Assembly (NCBI GenBank): GCA_937957975.1 | Contig: CALFFK010000067.1 | Coordinates: 1-40,672 of the forward strand | Reading direction: 5' to 3' | DNA from: an uncultured Neomegalonema sp. | GTDB taxonomy: Bacteria; Pseudomonadota; Alphaproteobacteria; Rhodobacterales; Rhodobacteraceae | Length of the DNA stretch: 40,672 nucleotides | Part shown: positions 8,622 to 17,268 of the stretch, piece by piece | Position numbering within the stretch: the first letter of the stretch is position 1 | Layout of the letters: every line of letters starts with the position of its first letter | Program-made: the position numbers and the translations under genes | The notes under the pieces: generated by a model | What the model was told of the DNA's origin: nothing | What the model saw: only the letters and a program-made list of their open reading frames with translations | The model's database searches: none

Positions 8622-9435
8622 ACGACTTTGAACCGCTCCAAATCGCCATGGCACGCTCTTCATCATATTTCGTCTTGCGGTGCATCGCGTGATTTCTGAA
8701 TGCGTCCTTTACAGAGCGTAAATGCGAAGTGGTTTCCTTGATAAACTGGAACTCATCGGCACCCATTCCAGCTTTAGTTGCTTTTTTTGCTTCGCAATCA
8801 ATCTGATCGAGAATGTTCTGCCAGTTGGGGTTGGCTGCAACACTTACGGAAAGCTTTTTTGCAAGAGCGTGGAGAGGAACCTCCATTGAGCGCATCAAAT
8901 GCATAACCGATGCTGTCCAGCGCCCTAGAGCGATACAATTCGATGCCTCGGAAACCTCATAGATTATTGACGGGAAGGCTTTTAACGCTCGATCCCCAAA
9001 ATGAAGTGGCTCATTTGCGCCGACGTAGAAATCACTGTGCCGATTATCAATGATGAAGGCCTTCTTAGTCTCTGATTCGGCTGGAAAAGAATTCACAATT
9101 GCGCCTAGAGTTTGCACCAATCGAACAGCGATGCGCTCGTCAAATCTACCACCGCCTTCGGCGATTTGGGTCAACATTGAAACCAGGGAGTCGCAATTGG
9201 AAAGGGTAACTGGCGCAGAGATTTTTCTAGAAAGCTCCATCAAGACTTCCACGGAGGGCGCCAACGCAGACAATTGCTCTTGGTTTAGATACCTAACTGC
9301 GCCCGGTGACAATTCCCCCCGGTTTTCTAAAATACGCCAATAAGATGAAAGATGTGCAAGCGCGTTAGAAACTGACGCAACATTAATTTCGATCATATCC
9401 CAACGACTCACGATGGTGAATGGATGCAGTTTCAT
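8587..9435 (-). CDS. HEPN-motif protein, putative RNase/toxin-like
   Basis: The product is 282 residues. Near the C-terminus, RNHAMH (247-252) fits the HEPN RNase motif RNxxxH and sits in a helical, charged context (VKDAFRNHAMHRKTKYDEERA). No other domain is recognised; the N-terminal two thirds are helical, with no signal peptide or membrane span. HEPN proteins of this kind often act in abortive-infection or toxin systems, but many are uncharacterised, so RNase activity is inference. The gene is visibly AT-richer than its neighbours, lies tail-to-tail with a dead IS1595-like transposase, and has no obvious antitoxin partner. The start at 9435 has GAGGTGG just upstream. Confidence 0.75.
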   Translation of the reverse strand: MKLHPFTIVSRWDMIEINVASVSNALAHLSSYWRILENRGELSPGAVRYLNQEQLSALAPSVEVLMELSRKISAPVTLSNCDSLVSMLTQIAEGGGRFDERIAVRLVQTLGAIVNSFPAESETKKAFIIDNRHSDFYVGANEPLHFGDRALKAFPSIIYEVSEASNCIALGRWTASVMHLMRSMEVPLHALAKKLSVSVAANPNWQNILDQIDCEAKKATKAGMGADEFQFIKETTSHLRSVKDAFRNHAMHRKTKYDEERAMAIWSGSKSFMAHLSTRLSE

Positions 9436-9562
9436 TCTACCACCTCTGATCCGCTTGAGTTCGGGAAATATAATATACTCGTTCCACCAAATTCCCCGGT
9501 GTCACGACGCTGGAAATCCGCTGCGACCCGGCAGGATGAACACCAGCCAGTTCGGCGACATG

Positions 9563-9577
9563 AGTATACCGCGTTAA
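9563..9577 (-). repeat. Candidate right end of an IS1595-like element
   Basis: The reverse complement, TTAACGCGGTATACT, matches the repeat at 7449-7464. It lies upstream of the HEPN gene, so the pair would enclose both transposase and HEPN gene (about 2.1 kb). The stretch 9436-9698 otherwise shows no convincing gene. Confidence 0.3.
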
Positions 9578-9698
9578 TTTTGCACTGCGGCATCGGCGCG
9601 ACTTTGCCAGCCCCCTTCTCTTGCGACAGATCGGCTACGCGCCCTTAACCCCTCGCCAATAGGCAGGGGGCGTAGATAATAGAGTGCGGGGAGCTGCC

Positions 9699-11348
9699 GT
9701 GTTGATTCTTACAGCCATTGCTGCCTTGATAATCGCGGCACTGGTCGCCTTTGCCTCATTCATCCTGAAAAAACAGACAGGCAGACGACCGACTCGCGCA
9801 GAGATATATGGGCGATTGCCAACCAGTTCCGGCAGCGCGACGACACGCCCTTCGCCAATGCCCCGACCCACTCCGTCGCAGAAACCCGCGCCACCATCCC
9901 CCAAAAGACAGATTACCGAAACAACCTCGGTTCTGCTGCGACGCCAGATTCCACCACGTCTGGATCACCCGGCAACATCGTGGTTGGGAGGGTTTCCATG
10001 CTTGCCTGATGACGTGCCATGGCCGACGTCGCAATCCACCCACAACCCCGATCTTGGAATACGGCCACTGCATTTCGTGATGCAGATCGACTGCGCCGCC
10101 TTGCCCGCCGATCTTTGGGGCGGTCTTGGGCCGCGCACAGGCTGGCTGTTATTCTTCATCGACCCGAATGAAGGCGTCCCCGATGGGCCGGAAAACCTGC
10201 ACGTCCTGCACACATCCGCAATGGGACCCCCCCGCGACGTCCCCGGCGACATGCCCCCTGTCCATGATGGCGAATACACAGGCCCGGATTACCGGCATTG
10301 CGGCGATAGCTCGAACCTGCCAACGACATGGCGGTACTGGCCACTTGATATTGTGCCGGTTTCCAACACGCCAAACGCGGCGGCGTGCGCCATCGCTGAC
10401 GAACCAACGGAAATGAGCGGCTTCCTCTATCCGTTCGAGCCGGTCATGGACGAGCGGCACTGGCCGACCCTACAGCCCTTCACGCACGCCATGGCACGCC
10501 ACGCCTTGCAGGCAATCGACCATGCGCCCCGTTACTCCATCCGCCCCCCTCAAAACCTGTCAGATGAAGAACATGCGCGGCTTGCGTTGGCAGATACCCG
10601 CGACCAGTTGATCACCACCGCAACAAAAGCCTGCGATACATGGGTTAGTCGCCTGAACGCCTTGCGCGCTGAGACACCCGCCGACGAGGTCAATGCGACC
10701 CAAATCAAAGGATGGCTGAATGAGCAGACACGCGCCCTCAGGCTCCTGAATGCCACAGAGTCTCCCCAAAGGCTGATTGATGCCGTTTCGACGGCAAAGA
10801 CCCGATATGAAGAATGGTGGGCCGGGGCACGTCACCGTCTGCACACCCGGATAGAGACGCTGGGGTCCGGCGACGAACCACTTGCACCCGGCGACTGGCA
10901 AGCAATCCAGAGGGAGATGGAAGCCGATGCTTTCGAATGGCTGGAAATCAAATGGAGCGATACCTCACAGCCAAAGGTTGCCGGAAAACGCATCAGCGTC
11001 TTTGACCGTTTCGATCCAAAAGGGGCAGGGCTTCGCGAAATCGTCGCCCGCTATTACACCGACCCGGACCTGAACCCACTATTGCCCGATGCCGTGCGAC
11101 AGGAACACGAGGCATGGTCAAGGCGCATCACCAGCAACCGCCCCCACCGCATGGGCGGATATGAAGAGGGGTTGCAACACGAGGCCACCGAAGGCCCACG
11201 CTCCTCGCTCCTGCTGCTGCAACTGGCCTCCGATTACGCAATGCACTGGGTCTGGGGCGATGTGGGCACGTATTATTTCTGGATCGCCCTGACCGATCTG
11301 GAACGTCACGATTTCTCAAGGGTCGAGATGCAATTCGACTGTCATTGA
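9699..11348 (+). CDS. Membrane-anchored DUF1963 (YwqG-like) protein with a helical insert
   Basis: The product is 549 residues. One N-terminal transmembrane helix (about 5-24) is followed by a Pro/Ser-rich linker. A DUF1963 N-terminal half (about 93-250) contains SWLGGFPCLPDDVPWP, FVMQIDCAALP and GWLLFFIDP. The matching C-terminal half (GGYEEGLQHE, LLLLQLASD, WGDVGTYYFWI) appears only after about 480. The intervening 200 residues are helical and charged, which is unusual for this family. DUF1963 proteins have no established function. The GTG at 9699 is preferred to the GTG at 9684 because GGGGAG lies at 9688-9693. The gene precedes ppa by 85 bp. Confidence 0.8.
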   Translation: MLILTAIAALIIAALVAFASFILKKQTGRRPTRAEIYGRLPTSSGSATTRPSPMPRPTPSQKPAPPSPKRQITETTSVLLRRQIPPRLDHPATSWLGGFPCLPDDVPWPTSQSTHNPDLGIRPLHFVMQIDCAALPADLWGGLGPRTGWLLFFIDPNEGVPDGPENLHVLHTSAMGPPRDVPGDMPPVHDGEYTGPDYRHCGDSSNLPTTWRYWPLDIVPVSNTPNAAACAIADEPTEMSGFLYPFEPVMDERHWPTLQPFTHAMARHALQAIDHAPRYSIRPPQNLSDEEHARLALADTRDQLITTATKACDTWVSRLNALRAETPADEVNATQIKGWLNEQTRALRLLNATESPQRLIDAVSTAKTRYEEWWAGARHRLHTRIETLGSGDEPLAPGDWQAIQREMEADAFEWLEIKWSDTSQPKVAGKRISVFDRFDPKGAGLREIVARYYTDPDLNPLLPDAVRQEHEAWSRRITSNRPHRMGGYEEGLQHEATEGPRSSLLLLQLASDYAMHWVWGDVGTYYFWIALTDLERHDFSRVEMQFDCH

Positions 11349-11433
11349 ATAAATTTCCACCAAAACATAAGTGGTGACACCTGTCTCCCATGGGGTAATT
11401 GCTGCACTGCAACTTCACCGAATGGAGCAAGCC

Positions 11434-11964
11434 ATGAGACTGGAAGCCATCTCTGTCGGGGATAATCCCCCCGATGACGTCAATGTCGTTGTTGAAGTGC
11501 CGGTCGGCGGCGAACCGATAAAATACGAGATGGACAAGGAAGCCGGGACCATGGTGGTTGATCGCTTTCTTTATACGCCCATGCGCTATCCGGGGAATTA
11601 CGGCTTCGTGCCACACACCCTGTCGGATGACGGCGATCCCATCGACGTATTGGTTCCGAACCAGCGGCCCATTGTCCCCGGCGCAGTGATGAACTGTCGC
11701 CCCATCGGCGTCCTGATGATGGAGGATGAGGCAGGCGGGGACGAAAAGATCATCGCAGTCCCCTCAACCCGCCTCACCCGTCGCTACGAGGATGTGAAGG
11801 ACGTGATGGACCTGCCCGAAATCACCCGCTACCAGATTCAGCACTTCTTTGAGCGGTACAAGGATCTTGAACCCGGAAAATGGGTCAGGATCGTGCGCTG
11901 GGACGGGGCCGATGTGGCCCGCAAACTCATCACCGAAGCCATCGCGCGCGGAAAAACAGGCTGA
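11434..11964 (+). CDS. ppa: Inorganic pyrophosphatase (soluble, family I)
   Basis: The product is 176 residues, the normal length for bacterial family I pyrophosphatases. The metal-binding signature [10 protein letters not shown] and the preceding [10 protein letters not shown] are intact. It hydrolyses cytoplasmic PPi to phosphate, pulling biosynthetic reactions forward. The ATG at 11434 (MRLEAIS) is favoured over the one at 11422 because GGAG lies six bases before it. The next gene, mbfA, begins one base after the stop, so the two are almost certainly co-transcribed. A membrane H+-PPase gene (hppA) lies only 4 kb away. Confidence 0.96.
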   Translation: MRLEAISVGDNPPDDVNVVVEVPVGGEPIKYEMDKEAGTMVVDRFLYTPMRYPGNYGFVPHTLSDDGDPIDVLVPNQRPIVPGAVMNCRPIGVLMMEDEAGGDEKIIAVPSTRLTRRYEDVKDVMDLPEITRYQIQHFFERYKDLEPGKWVRIVRWDGADVARKLITEAIARGKTG

Positions 11965-11965
11965 T

Positions 11966-12943
11966 ATGATACCGGGCTTTTCCAATAGACGAAAATTCCG
12001 CGATCTTTCCGAGCGCGAAGTTCTTGCGCTGGCAATATTCGCTGAAGAAGATGACGCACGCATCTATGCAACCTACGCAGACAGGCTGGACAAAAGCTAT
12101 CCAGCCTCCGCATTGGTTTTCCGCGAGATGGCGGCGGAAGAGAACGAACACCGCCGCCGTTTGATTGACCTGTTCGAAAGCCGTTTCGGCGGCACGATCC
12201 CGTTGATTCGGCGCGAGCATGTCGCGGGCTTTTATGCCCGCACACCCGTCTGGCTTATCGAAAATCTCGGAATCGAACGCATCCGCGAGGAAGCGGCCCG
12301 GATGGAGCGGGAAGCACATGATTTCTACAGCCATGCTGCACAACAAAGCAGCCACCCTGCCACGCGCAAACTTCTGGGCGATCTGGCCGCCGCAGAAATC
12401 GGCCATTACAACCACGCCCAATCGCTGGAACAGGAATATCTGACAAAAGACGCCCGTGAGAGCGAAGCAGCGGAAAGCCATCGAAATCTGGTTCTGACCT
12501 GGGTGCAACCGGGATTGGCGGGATTGATGGACGGCTCTGTCTCAACCCTCGCACCGATCTTTGCCGTTGCGTTTGCGACTCAGGATACATGGACCACATT
12601 TCTTGTCGGCCTTGCCGCATCGGTCGGGGCGGGTATCTCGATGGGCTTCACCGAAGCCGCCAGCGACGACGGAGTGATTTCAGGCCGGGGAAGCCCCTTG
12701 AAACGCGGCATTGCCTCCGGCGTGATGACGACTGTGGGCGGTTTGGGCCACGCCCTGCCCTATCTGATTACCGATTTCTGGACCGCCACAATCATCGCCT
12801 TCGCCATCGTCTTCGTCGAACTCTGGGCCATTGCCTGGATTCAGAACCGATATATGAAAACCCCGTTCATGCGCGCGGCCTTACAGGTCGTGGTTGGTGG
12901 GGCTTTGGTGCTTTTGGTCGGCGTGGTGATCGGATCAGGATAA
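11966..12943 (+). CDS. mbfA: Membrane-bound ferritin, iron exporter MbfA
   Basis: The product is 325 residues. A rubrerythrin/ferritin-like four-helix domain (about 14-165) carries two ExxH diiron motifs, Glu59-His62 and Glu144-His147, with earlier acidic ligands near 27 and 116. A VIT1/CCC1-type membrane domain follows (about 175-325), with PGLAGLMDGSVSTLAPIFA and several transmembrane helices. This fusion is the alphaproteobacterial MbfA, known in Bradyrhizobium and Agrobacterium to export iron and protect against peroxide. Iron-responsive control is usual for the family, but no Irr box was identified here. It begins one base after ppa, so it probably relies on readthrough from there. Confidence 0.93.
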   Translation: MIPGFSNRRKFRDLSEREVLALAIFAEEDDARIYATYADRLDKSYPASALVFREMAAEENEHRRRLIDLFESRFGGTIPLIRREHVAGFYARTPVWLIENLGIERIREEAARMEREAHDFYSHAAQQSSHPATRKLLGDLAAAEIGHYNHAQSLEQEYLTKDARESEAAESHRNLVLTWVQPGLAGLMDGSVSTLAPIFAVAFATQDTWTTFLVGLAASVGAGISMGFTEAASDDGVISGRGSPLKRGIASGVMTTVGGLGHALPYLITDFWTATIIAFAIVFVELWAIAWIQNRYMKTPFMRAALQVVVGGALVLLVGVVIGSG

Positions 12944-12950
12944 TATCTGC

Positions 12951-13511
12951 TCACTGTTCCGGCGCAGCTTTGATCCCCGTCACACGCTCGATAATCCGCT
13001 GTAGCGCATCACGCCGCAGACTCGCGGTCGCTTCCTTGATGAGCACGGAATAGATAGGCCGCTTCTCCGCGATCCGGCGGCCCGCCTCGGTTTGCTCAAA
13101 AGCGATCAGTGCTTCCAGTTCTTCCGCCGTGTAGACATGCGCGAGCACCCGGATCGTGGTCGCATCATATTCCTCCTTCACGTCGGAAAGCTCCTCTGCC
13201 GCCAGCAGGATCAGGTCTTCACGCTGATTGTCCGTCATAATGCCTTCCGGCAAGGCATTCTCCACACGCCGCGCGATCACTCTGGGATCATGCTTTGCTG
13301 TACTCAGCCCCTGCATCGACGGCATGGCAAAATACCGCCGCGCCGCATCAAGGGCTTTGGGGTCAAGTTCCTCCATTGTCAGGGGAACAACATGCGGACT
13401 GTCTTCCGAAGCACCCGCAAAACCAGCCACAAACAGAACCGCTGCCATGCACAGGAACGCACAGGCGCGACCGGGGCGGGCGATCACATATCCACCCGGC
13501 GAATTTTTCAT
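12951..13511 (-). CDS. DUF2059-family exported protein
   Basis: The product is 186 residues with an N-terminal signal/anchor segment (about 14-34). A helical C-terminal half matches DUF2059, including the stretch YTAEELEALIAFEQTEAGRRIAEK. The function of the family is unknown; it is usually periplasmic. The ATG at 13511 (MKNSPGG) has GGAAGG about seven bases upstream and is preferred to an ATG five codons earlier. It is the last gene of the desaturase-ferredoxin-sixA run and ends 7 bp from the convergent mbfA stop. Confidence 0.78.
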   Translation of the reverse strand: MKNSPGGYVIARPGRACAFLCMAAVLFVAGFAGASEDSPHVVPLTMEELDPKALDAARRYFAMPSMQGLSTAKHDPRVIARRVENALPEGIMTDNQREDLILLAAEELSDVKEEYDATTIRVLAHVYTAEELEALIAFEQTEAGRRIAEKRPIYSVLIKEATASLRRDALQRIIERVTGIKAAPEQ

Positions 13512-13532
13512 GGCGTGGCCTTCCATTCCTGC

Positions 13533-14018
13533 TCAGGCAAGCGATTTCGGTGTAACATGGTGCAGAAGCGTCCCATCCCCAAACGCAACATCCCCCCACC
13601 GCGCCACGCCAAATTGCAGCACTGCCGCCGTACAGGTCGGCATTGTCGCGGGGCAATCATTCCTTGCCAGCCTGCCCGCAACATTCTCCAACCCCGGATT
13701 ATGACCGAGAACAAGCAGCGCACCGCCCTTCCCCTCTCCCTGAATCACATCGAGAATCGTCCCCGGTTCAGCGAGATACAAGGCATCAATAGTTCGCACA
13801 TCGACCGCACCCCATGTTTGAGTCAGCAATCCGGCAGTTTCCTGTGTGCGCGTAGCGGGGGAAACAAGCATCCGATCCGGGATCAATCCTTTCGTCGCCA
13901 GCCATTGCGCCATGCGCCCGGCGGCGTGGCGACCCCGATGGTTGATGGGCCGCTCTATATCCGGGACCGAACCGGACCAGTCAGACTTGCCATGGCGCAG
14001 CAGGATCAGGGTTTTCAT
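13533..14018 (-). CDS. sixA: SixA-type histidine phosphatase
   Basis: The product is 161 residues, typical of small SixA-like phosphatases. RHG at 8-10 supplies the phospho-accepting His9. Arg57 in SPATRTQET and His106 in LVLGHNPGLE complete the phosphate pocket. E. coli SixA dephosphorylates histidine-phosphotransfer domains and PTS proteins; the partner here is unknown. The ATG at 14018 has GGGAGG seven bases upstream and overlaps the stop of the ferredoxin gene by 4 bp (ATGA), so translation is coupled. Confidence 0.85.
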   Translation of the reverse strand: MKTLILLRHGKSDWSGSVPDIERPINHRGRHAAGRMAQWLATKGLIPDRMLVSPATRTQETAGLLTQTWGAVDVRTIDALYLAEPGTILDVIQGEGKGGALLVLGHNPGLENVAGRLARNDCPATMPTCTAAVLQFGVARWGDVAFGDGTLLHHVTPKSLA

Positions 14019-14671
14019 GCGTCCTCCCTTGCGCGCACAAATGCGCGCATATGAAAGCTGGCACGATTCGGCTCCGGCACGAAATCCTGTCCGACCCAGC
14101 ACGCACGCCGCGCAAGGCATCCACGCTCCCGACACGCCGCGCCTTCGGCAGAGGCAACATGCGCGGCACAGGCATTCACATCATACCGCTCGCCCTCGCC
14201 ACCTTCGGCCCTGAAGGCATTGACGGGACAGGTATTCAGACACGGCTGGCTGATGCAGGTGTCGCACGGGCGGGTCGCCGGGGTTTCGTCAATGCCCTCC
14301 AGTGCCGCAAAGCCCAGCGCCCCCCGGAAAGACATCCACAGCCCATGATCGCGGTGGAGCGACATGCCCAGCGGCGACGGCCACATCACTCCACTTGCCG
14401 CTGCCCAGCGCATGAAAGGCTGGTACGGGGGGCCACCAAAGGGAAACAACGCCTGTGCATCAAGGCGTGCGCCCAATGCCCCAATCACCCGCTGCGACCA
14501 GCGATCAAGGGGGTTCGGCTCACCATCCGCATATTCTTCGGCGGCGGCAAAGGCATCCCATCCCTCTCGCGACAAACCAAGCAAAACGATGGATTTGCCC
14601 TCATCGCGCGCCGTGCCGAGGATGGTCAGGCCCGCCGCATCCACCACATGCGTTACTTCATCAAGGGTCAC
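14015..14671 (-). CDS. Ferredoxin-like protein with two 4Fe-4S motifs
   Basis: The product is 218 residues. The N-terminal 130 residues resemble no catalytic domain I can name. The C-terminal part has two cysteine groups, Cys136/139/144/148 (CDTCISQPCLNTCP) and Cys168/180/185/191, arranged like the double-cluster domain seen in QueG-type proteins. It probably carries electrons in the cytoplasm. The start overlaps the preceding desaturase gene by 4 bp and the end overlaps sixA by 4 bp, so it sits inside a tight operon. An electron-donor role for the desaturase-like enzyme is possible but is inference. Confidence 0.78.
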   Translation of the reverse strand: MTLDEVTHVVDAAGLTILGTARDEGKSIVLLGLSREGWDAFAAAEEYADGEPNPLDRWSQRVIGALGARLDAQALFPFGGPPYQPFMRWAAASGVMWPSPLGMSLHRDHGLWMSFRGALGFAALEGIDETPATRPCDTCISQPCLNTCPVNAFRAEGGEGERYDVNACAAHVASAEGAACRERGCLARRACWVGQDFVPEPNRASFHMRAFVRAREDA

Positions 14672-15468
14672 GGGTTGCCCTGACGATCCCGCAGGGGCAA
14701 CAGCAATGACCAGCCAAGGCGCGTGGGGCGTTCATCCTGAAATTCGGCAAGGCCGATGGTCATATCGTCATGGCCCTTTTCGGGTTGGGCAATGTAAGTA
14801 CCGAACAGGCGATCCCACCATGGCAGGTTAAAGCCGAAATTCGCGTCCGTTTCGCGGTGGATGATCGAATGGTGAACCCTGTGCATATCGGGCGTCACGA
14901 CAACCAATCGCATTACCCTGTCGGCCCATCCGGGCAGCTTGATGTTGGAATGGTTGAACAAGGCACAGCCGTTCAGGATCACTTCGAACAGGATCACGGC
15001 CAGCGCAGAGGGGCCAAGCACATAAACCGCCCCGATCTTGAGCAGCATGGACAAGGCAATCTCGATGGGATGAAAGCGGATGGCCGTGCTGACATCAATA
15101 TCGCGATCCGAGTGATGAACGCGATGCAGCCGCCAGAGTATCGGAATACGGTGGCTGAAAACATGCTGCCAATAGATCAGGCAATCAAAGGCGACGATGG
15201 CGATAACGACTTCCAGCCATGCGGGCCAGTCCAGCCAGTTGAACAATCCCCACCCATTTGCCGCCGCATCAAGCGCCGCTCCGGCGGCGGCGGCGGGAAA
15301 GAGGATGCGAACCACCAGCGTATCAATGACCACAACCCCCCAATTCACACCCCATCGGCGCAGCTTTGGCGCGACGAGGGCACGGCGGGGGGCCGTCAAT
15401 TCCCAAAGGGCCATGATCCCGAATACGCCAAGGAAGACCGAGATGCGGACAAGAGCTTCATTTTCCAT
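14668..15468 (-). CDS. Sterol desaturase/fatty acid hydroxylase-family membrane enzyme
   Basis: The product is 266 residues with several transmembrane helices. The histidine clusters of the diiron hydroxylase superfamily are present: HVFSH (102-106), HRVHH (115-119), FNHSN (171-175) and HRVHH (196-200). Such enzymes hydroxylate or desaturate lipids at the membrane; the substrate cannot be told from sequence. The ATG at 15468 has GAGGG eight bases upstream, whereas the frame's earlier GTG lacks a site. It heads the operon that continues into ferredoxin, sixA and DUF2059. Between it and hisH lie 101 bp with nothing I recognise. Confidence 0.87.
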   Translation of the reverse strand: MENEALVRISVFLGVFGIMALWELTAPRRALVAPKLRRWGVNWGVVVIDTLVVRILFPAAAAGAALDAAANGWGLFNWLDWPAWLEVVIAIVAFDCLIYWQHVFSHRIPILWRLHRVHHSDRDIDVSTAIRFHPIEIALSMLLKIGAVYVLGPSALAVILFEVILNGCALFNHSNIKLPGWADRVMRLVVVTPDMHRVHHSIIHRETDANFGFNLPWWDRLFGTYIAQPEKGHDDMTIGLAEFQDERPTRLGWSLLLPLRDRQGNP

Positions 15469-15569
15469 GGCGACGTCCCTCACCTGTTGTCATTTTCGCA
15501 GATACGGTCATCTCTCTTCGCCGCGAAAAACTCTCGCACTCGCAGGAATGAAAGCCAGTAAAACTCATC

Positions 15570-16205
15570 TCATGGCCTCCAGCGCAGGAAGTTCCCAATA
15601 ATCATCAGACCCACCGTTTGCGATTTCTCCGGGTGAAACTGCGTCCCGAACAGATTATCGCGCCCGATGGCCGCCGTGATCTCACCGCCATGACGTGTAT
15701 GGGCGAGACGATGGGCCGGGTCATCGGTCACGACGTGATAACTATGGACAAAGTAAACATGATCCCCACCCGTGACACCCTCGAACAGCGGATGCTCACG
15801 GGCAAGTGACAGGGCGTTCCAGCCCATATGCGGGATTTTCAGCGCCGGATCATCCGGCACAATCCGCTCGACCGCTCCGTCAATCCAGCCAAGACCGGGT
15901 GTTTCACCATATTCCCGACCTACGCTGACCATAAGCTGCATCCCGACACAGATGCCAAGGAACGGTTTTCCCGCATCCTTATGCGCGCCCAGCGCCTCCA
16001 CCATCCCCGGCACAGCATGAAGACCATCGCGGCAATCGCGAAACGCCCCCACCCCTGGCAACACCACCCGATCCGCATGGCGCACGACCTCCGGGTCGGC
16101 AGTCACGACGATCTCGCCCCCGCCAACCTCCCGCGCGGCCCGCTGAAAGGATTTCTCCGCCGAACGCAAATTACCGGAGCCATAATCAATGATCGCCGTG
16201 GTCAT
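15570..16205 (-). CDS. hisH: Imidazole glycerol phosphate synthase, glutaminase subunit
   Basis: The product is 211 residues, the usual length. The class I glutamine amidotransferase triad is visible: Cys86 in LGICVGMQ, His191 and Glu193 in QFHPEKSQ. It supplies ammonia to HisF for the fifth step of histidine synthesis. The start (ATGA overlap at 16202-16205) is coupled to the upstream membrane-protein gene. Unlike the common alphaproteobacterial order, hisA and hisF do not follow; the next gene is the desaturase-like one. Confidence 0.95.
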   Translation of the reverse strand: MTTAIIDYGSGNLRSAEKSFQRAAREVGGGEIVVTADPEVVRHADRVVLPGVGAFRDCRDGLHAVPGMVEALGAHKDAGKPFLGICVGMQLMVSVGREYGETPGLGWIDGAVERIVPDDPALKIPHMGWNALSLAREHPLFEGVTGGDHVYFVHSYHVVTDDPAHRLAHTRHGGEITAAIGRDNLFGTQFHPEKSQTVGLMIIGNFLRWRP

Positions 16206-16588
16206 TTTGTGCCTCCCGACAACGCACTCTCATAATCCGCCGCGTCAACAACTCCCGTAACGGCATAACCGCGCCGGTTCAGGTACAGACGGCAAAGGAA
16301 GTGCGGGGCAAACCAATAGAGGGACGCGATGGCAAGGCACAGGATACCCAACCAGACCATCACGCCTCCCCATGTCGTCATGTAGAGCGCGGCAATGATG
16401 CAAAGCGGCCCCGCAATGAAGATCGCATCCATGAACCGCTTGAGCGGCGCAAGGGCAGGTTGGCCGAAATATTCGTCACCAATGATTTTTCGCAGCCGGA
16501 TCAGAATGGGCGCGCGGGGTACGGCAACCCTGTCTGCGCCTTTTGCAAAGATCGACCAGTCAGGGATTAGCGAGGGACGGCGGGTCAT
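16202..16588 (-). CDS. Small membrane protein, DUF2628-like
   Basis: The product is 128 residues with two central hydrophobic helices (about 53-95) and a cytoplasmic-looking N-terminus rich in Arg/Pro. The layout (N-terminal [14 protein letters not shown]..., membrane hairpin, then [18 protein letters not shown]) resembles DUF2628 proteins, which in alphaproteobacteria I recall lying between his genes. The function is unknown. It overlaps the genes on both sides by 4 bp, so it is translated with them. Confidence 0.7.
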   Translation of the reverse strand: MTRRPSLIPDWSIFAKGADRVAVPRAPILIRLRKIIGDEYFGQPALAPLKRFMDAIFIAGPLCIIAALYMTTWGGVMVWLGILCLAIASLYWFAPHFLCRLYLNRRGYAVTGVVDAADYESALSGGTK

Positions 16589-17268
16589 GCGCTTCGCTCC
16601 CGCGCAGCGTGATACAAATGCGTCATCATGGCCAATCCGAAGACGGGGGAGAACAGGTTCACAAAAGGGATGAGGGTCATAACAGCCAGCAGGATACCAC
16701 CAAGGATCATGTGAAACCTGACAGTACGGCGCAACTGTCGCACCCGCGCAGGCGTCTCACGGCGCAGCGCCGTCATGTCAAAGAAAGACCGCCCCAACAA
16801 CCACCCGTTCACGGCGGCGGGCAGGGGCGGAAAGATAAAATAGAACGGCAACAGCGGAATGTTCAGCAGGATGGCCAGCCCCGCATAGCGCAGGCCCATA
16901 CCAACCTCGATGGCCAGCGAGCGCCCCTTTGCGGGGCCGGATTCCGGGTAATACCGCGCCTCCACCGCATCGGCCACCGGATCAACAAAAAACCCGATGG
17001 CGGCGGCGGCGGCGGGCGTAAAGGCAAAGGCCATCGCCACCACAGACCCGATCCCGGCCAGCCAGCCCAGCGCATTATCCGCCGCCCCGCCGATCTCGCC
17101 CACGAAGGGGATCGACAGGCCCGACACGAGCCACGACACCCCCGCCCCGACCGTCACCCCAAAACCAATGATGCACAGCGCCGTCACCACCAACCCCAGC
17201 ACCAGTGGCCGCAACATGGGTCCGGTCGGCATCTGCCGCAGGGTTTTCATTATGGCCGGAACAAGCAT
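16585..17268 (-). CDS. EI24/CysZ-like membrane protein
   Basis: The product is 227 residues with about five to six transmembrane segments. The segment FFVDPVADAVEARYYP and the central LLNIPLLPFYFIFPPLPAAVNGWLLGRSFF are typical of the EI24 domain family, which includes the sulfate permease CysZ. Sulfate transport is possible but not established for this branch. Its ATG overlaps the preceding stop by one base (TAATG), and its end overlaps the next gene by 4 bp. A second Met at residue 7 is an alternative start. Confidence 0.78.
   Translation of the reverse strand: MLVPAIMKTLRQMPTGPMLRPLVLGLVVTALCIIGFGVTVGAGVSWLVSGLSIPFVGEIGGAADNALGWLAGIGSVVAMAFAFTPAAAAAIGFFVDPVADAVEARYYPESGPAKGRSLAIEVGMGLRYAGLAILLNIPLLPFYFIFPPLPAAVNGWLLGRSFFDMTALRRETPARVRQLRRTVRFHMILGGILLAVMTLIPFVNLFSPVFGLAMMTHLYHAARERSA

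Noticed and set aside
9424..9648. 74-codon plus-strand frame between the HEPN and DUF1963 genes
   Set aside because: No ribosome-binding site or domain; it covers the HEPN promoter region and the candidate element end.
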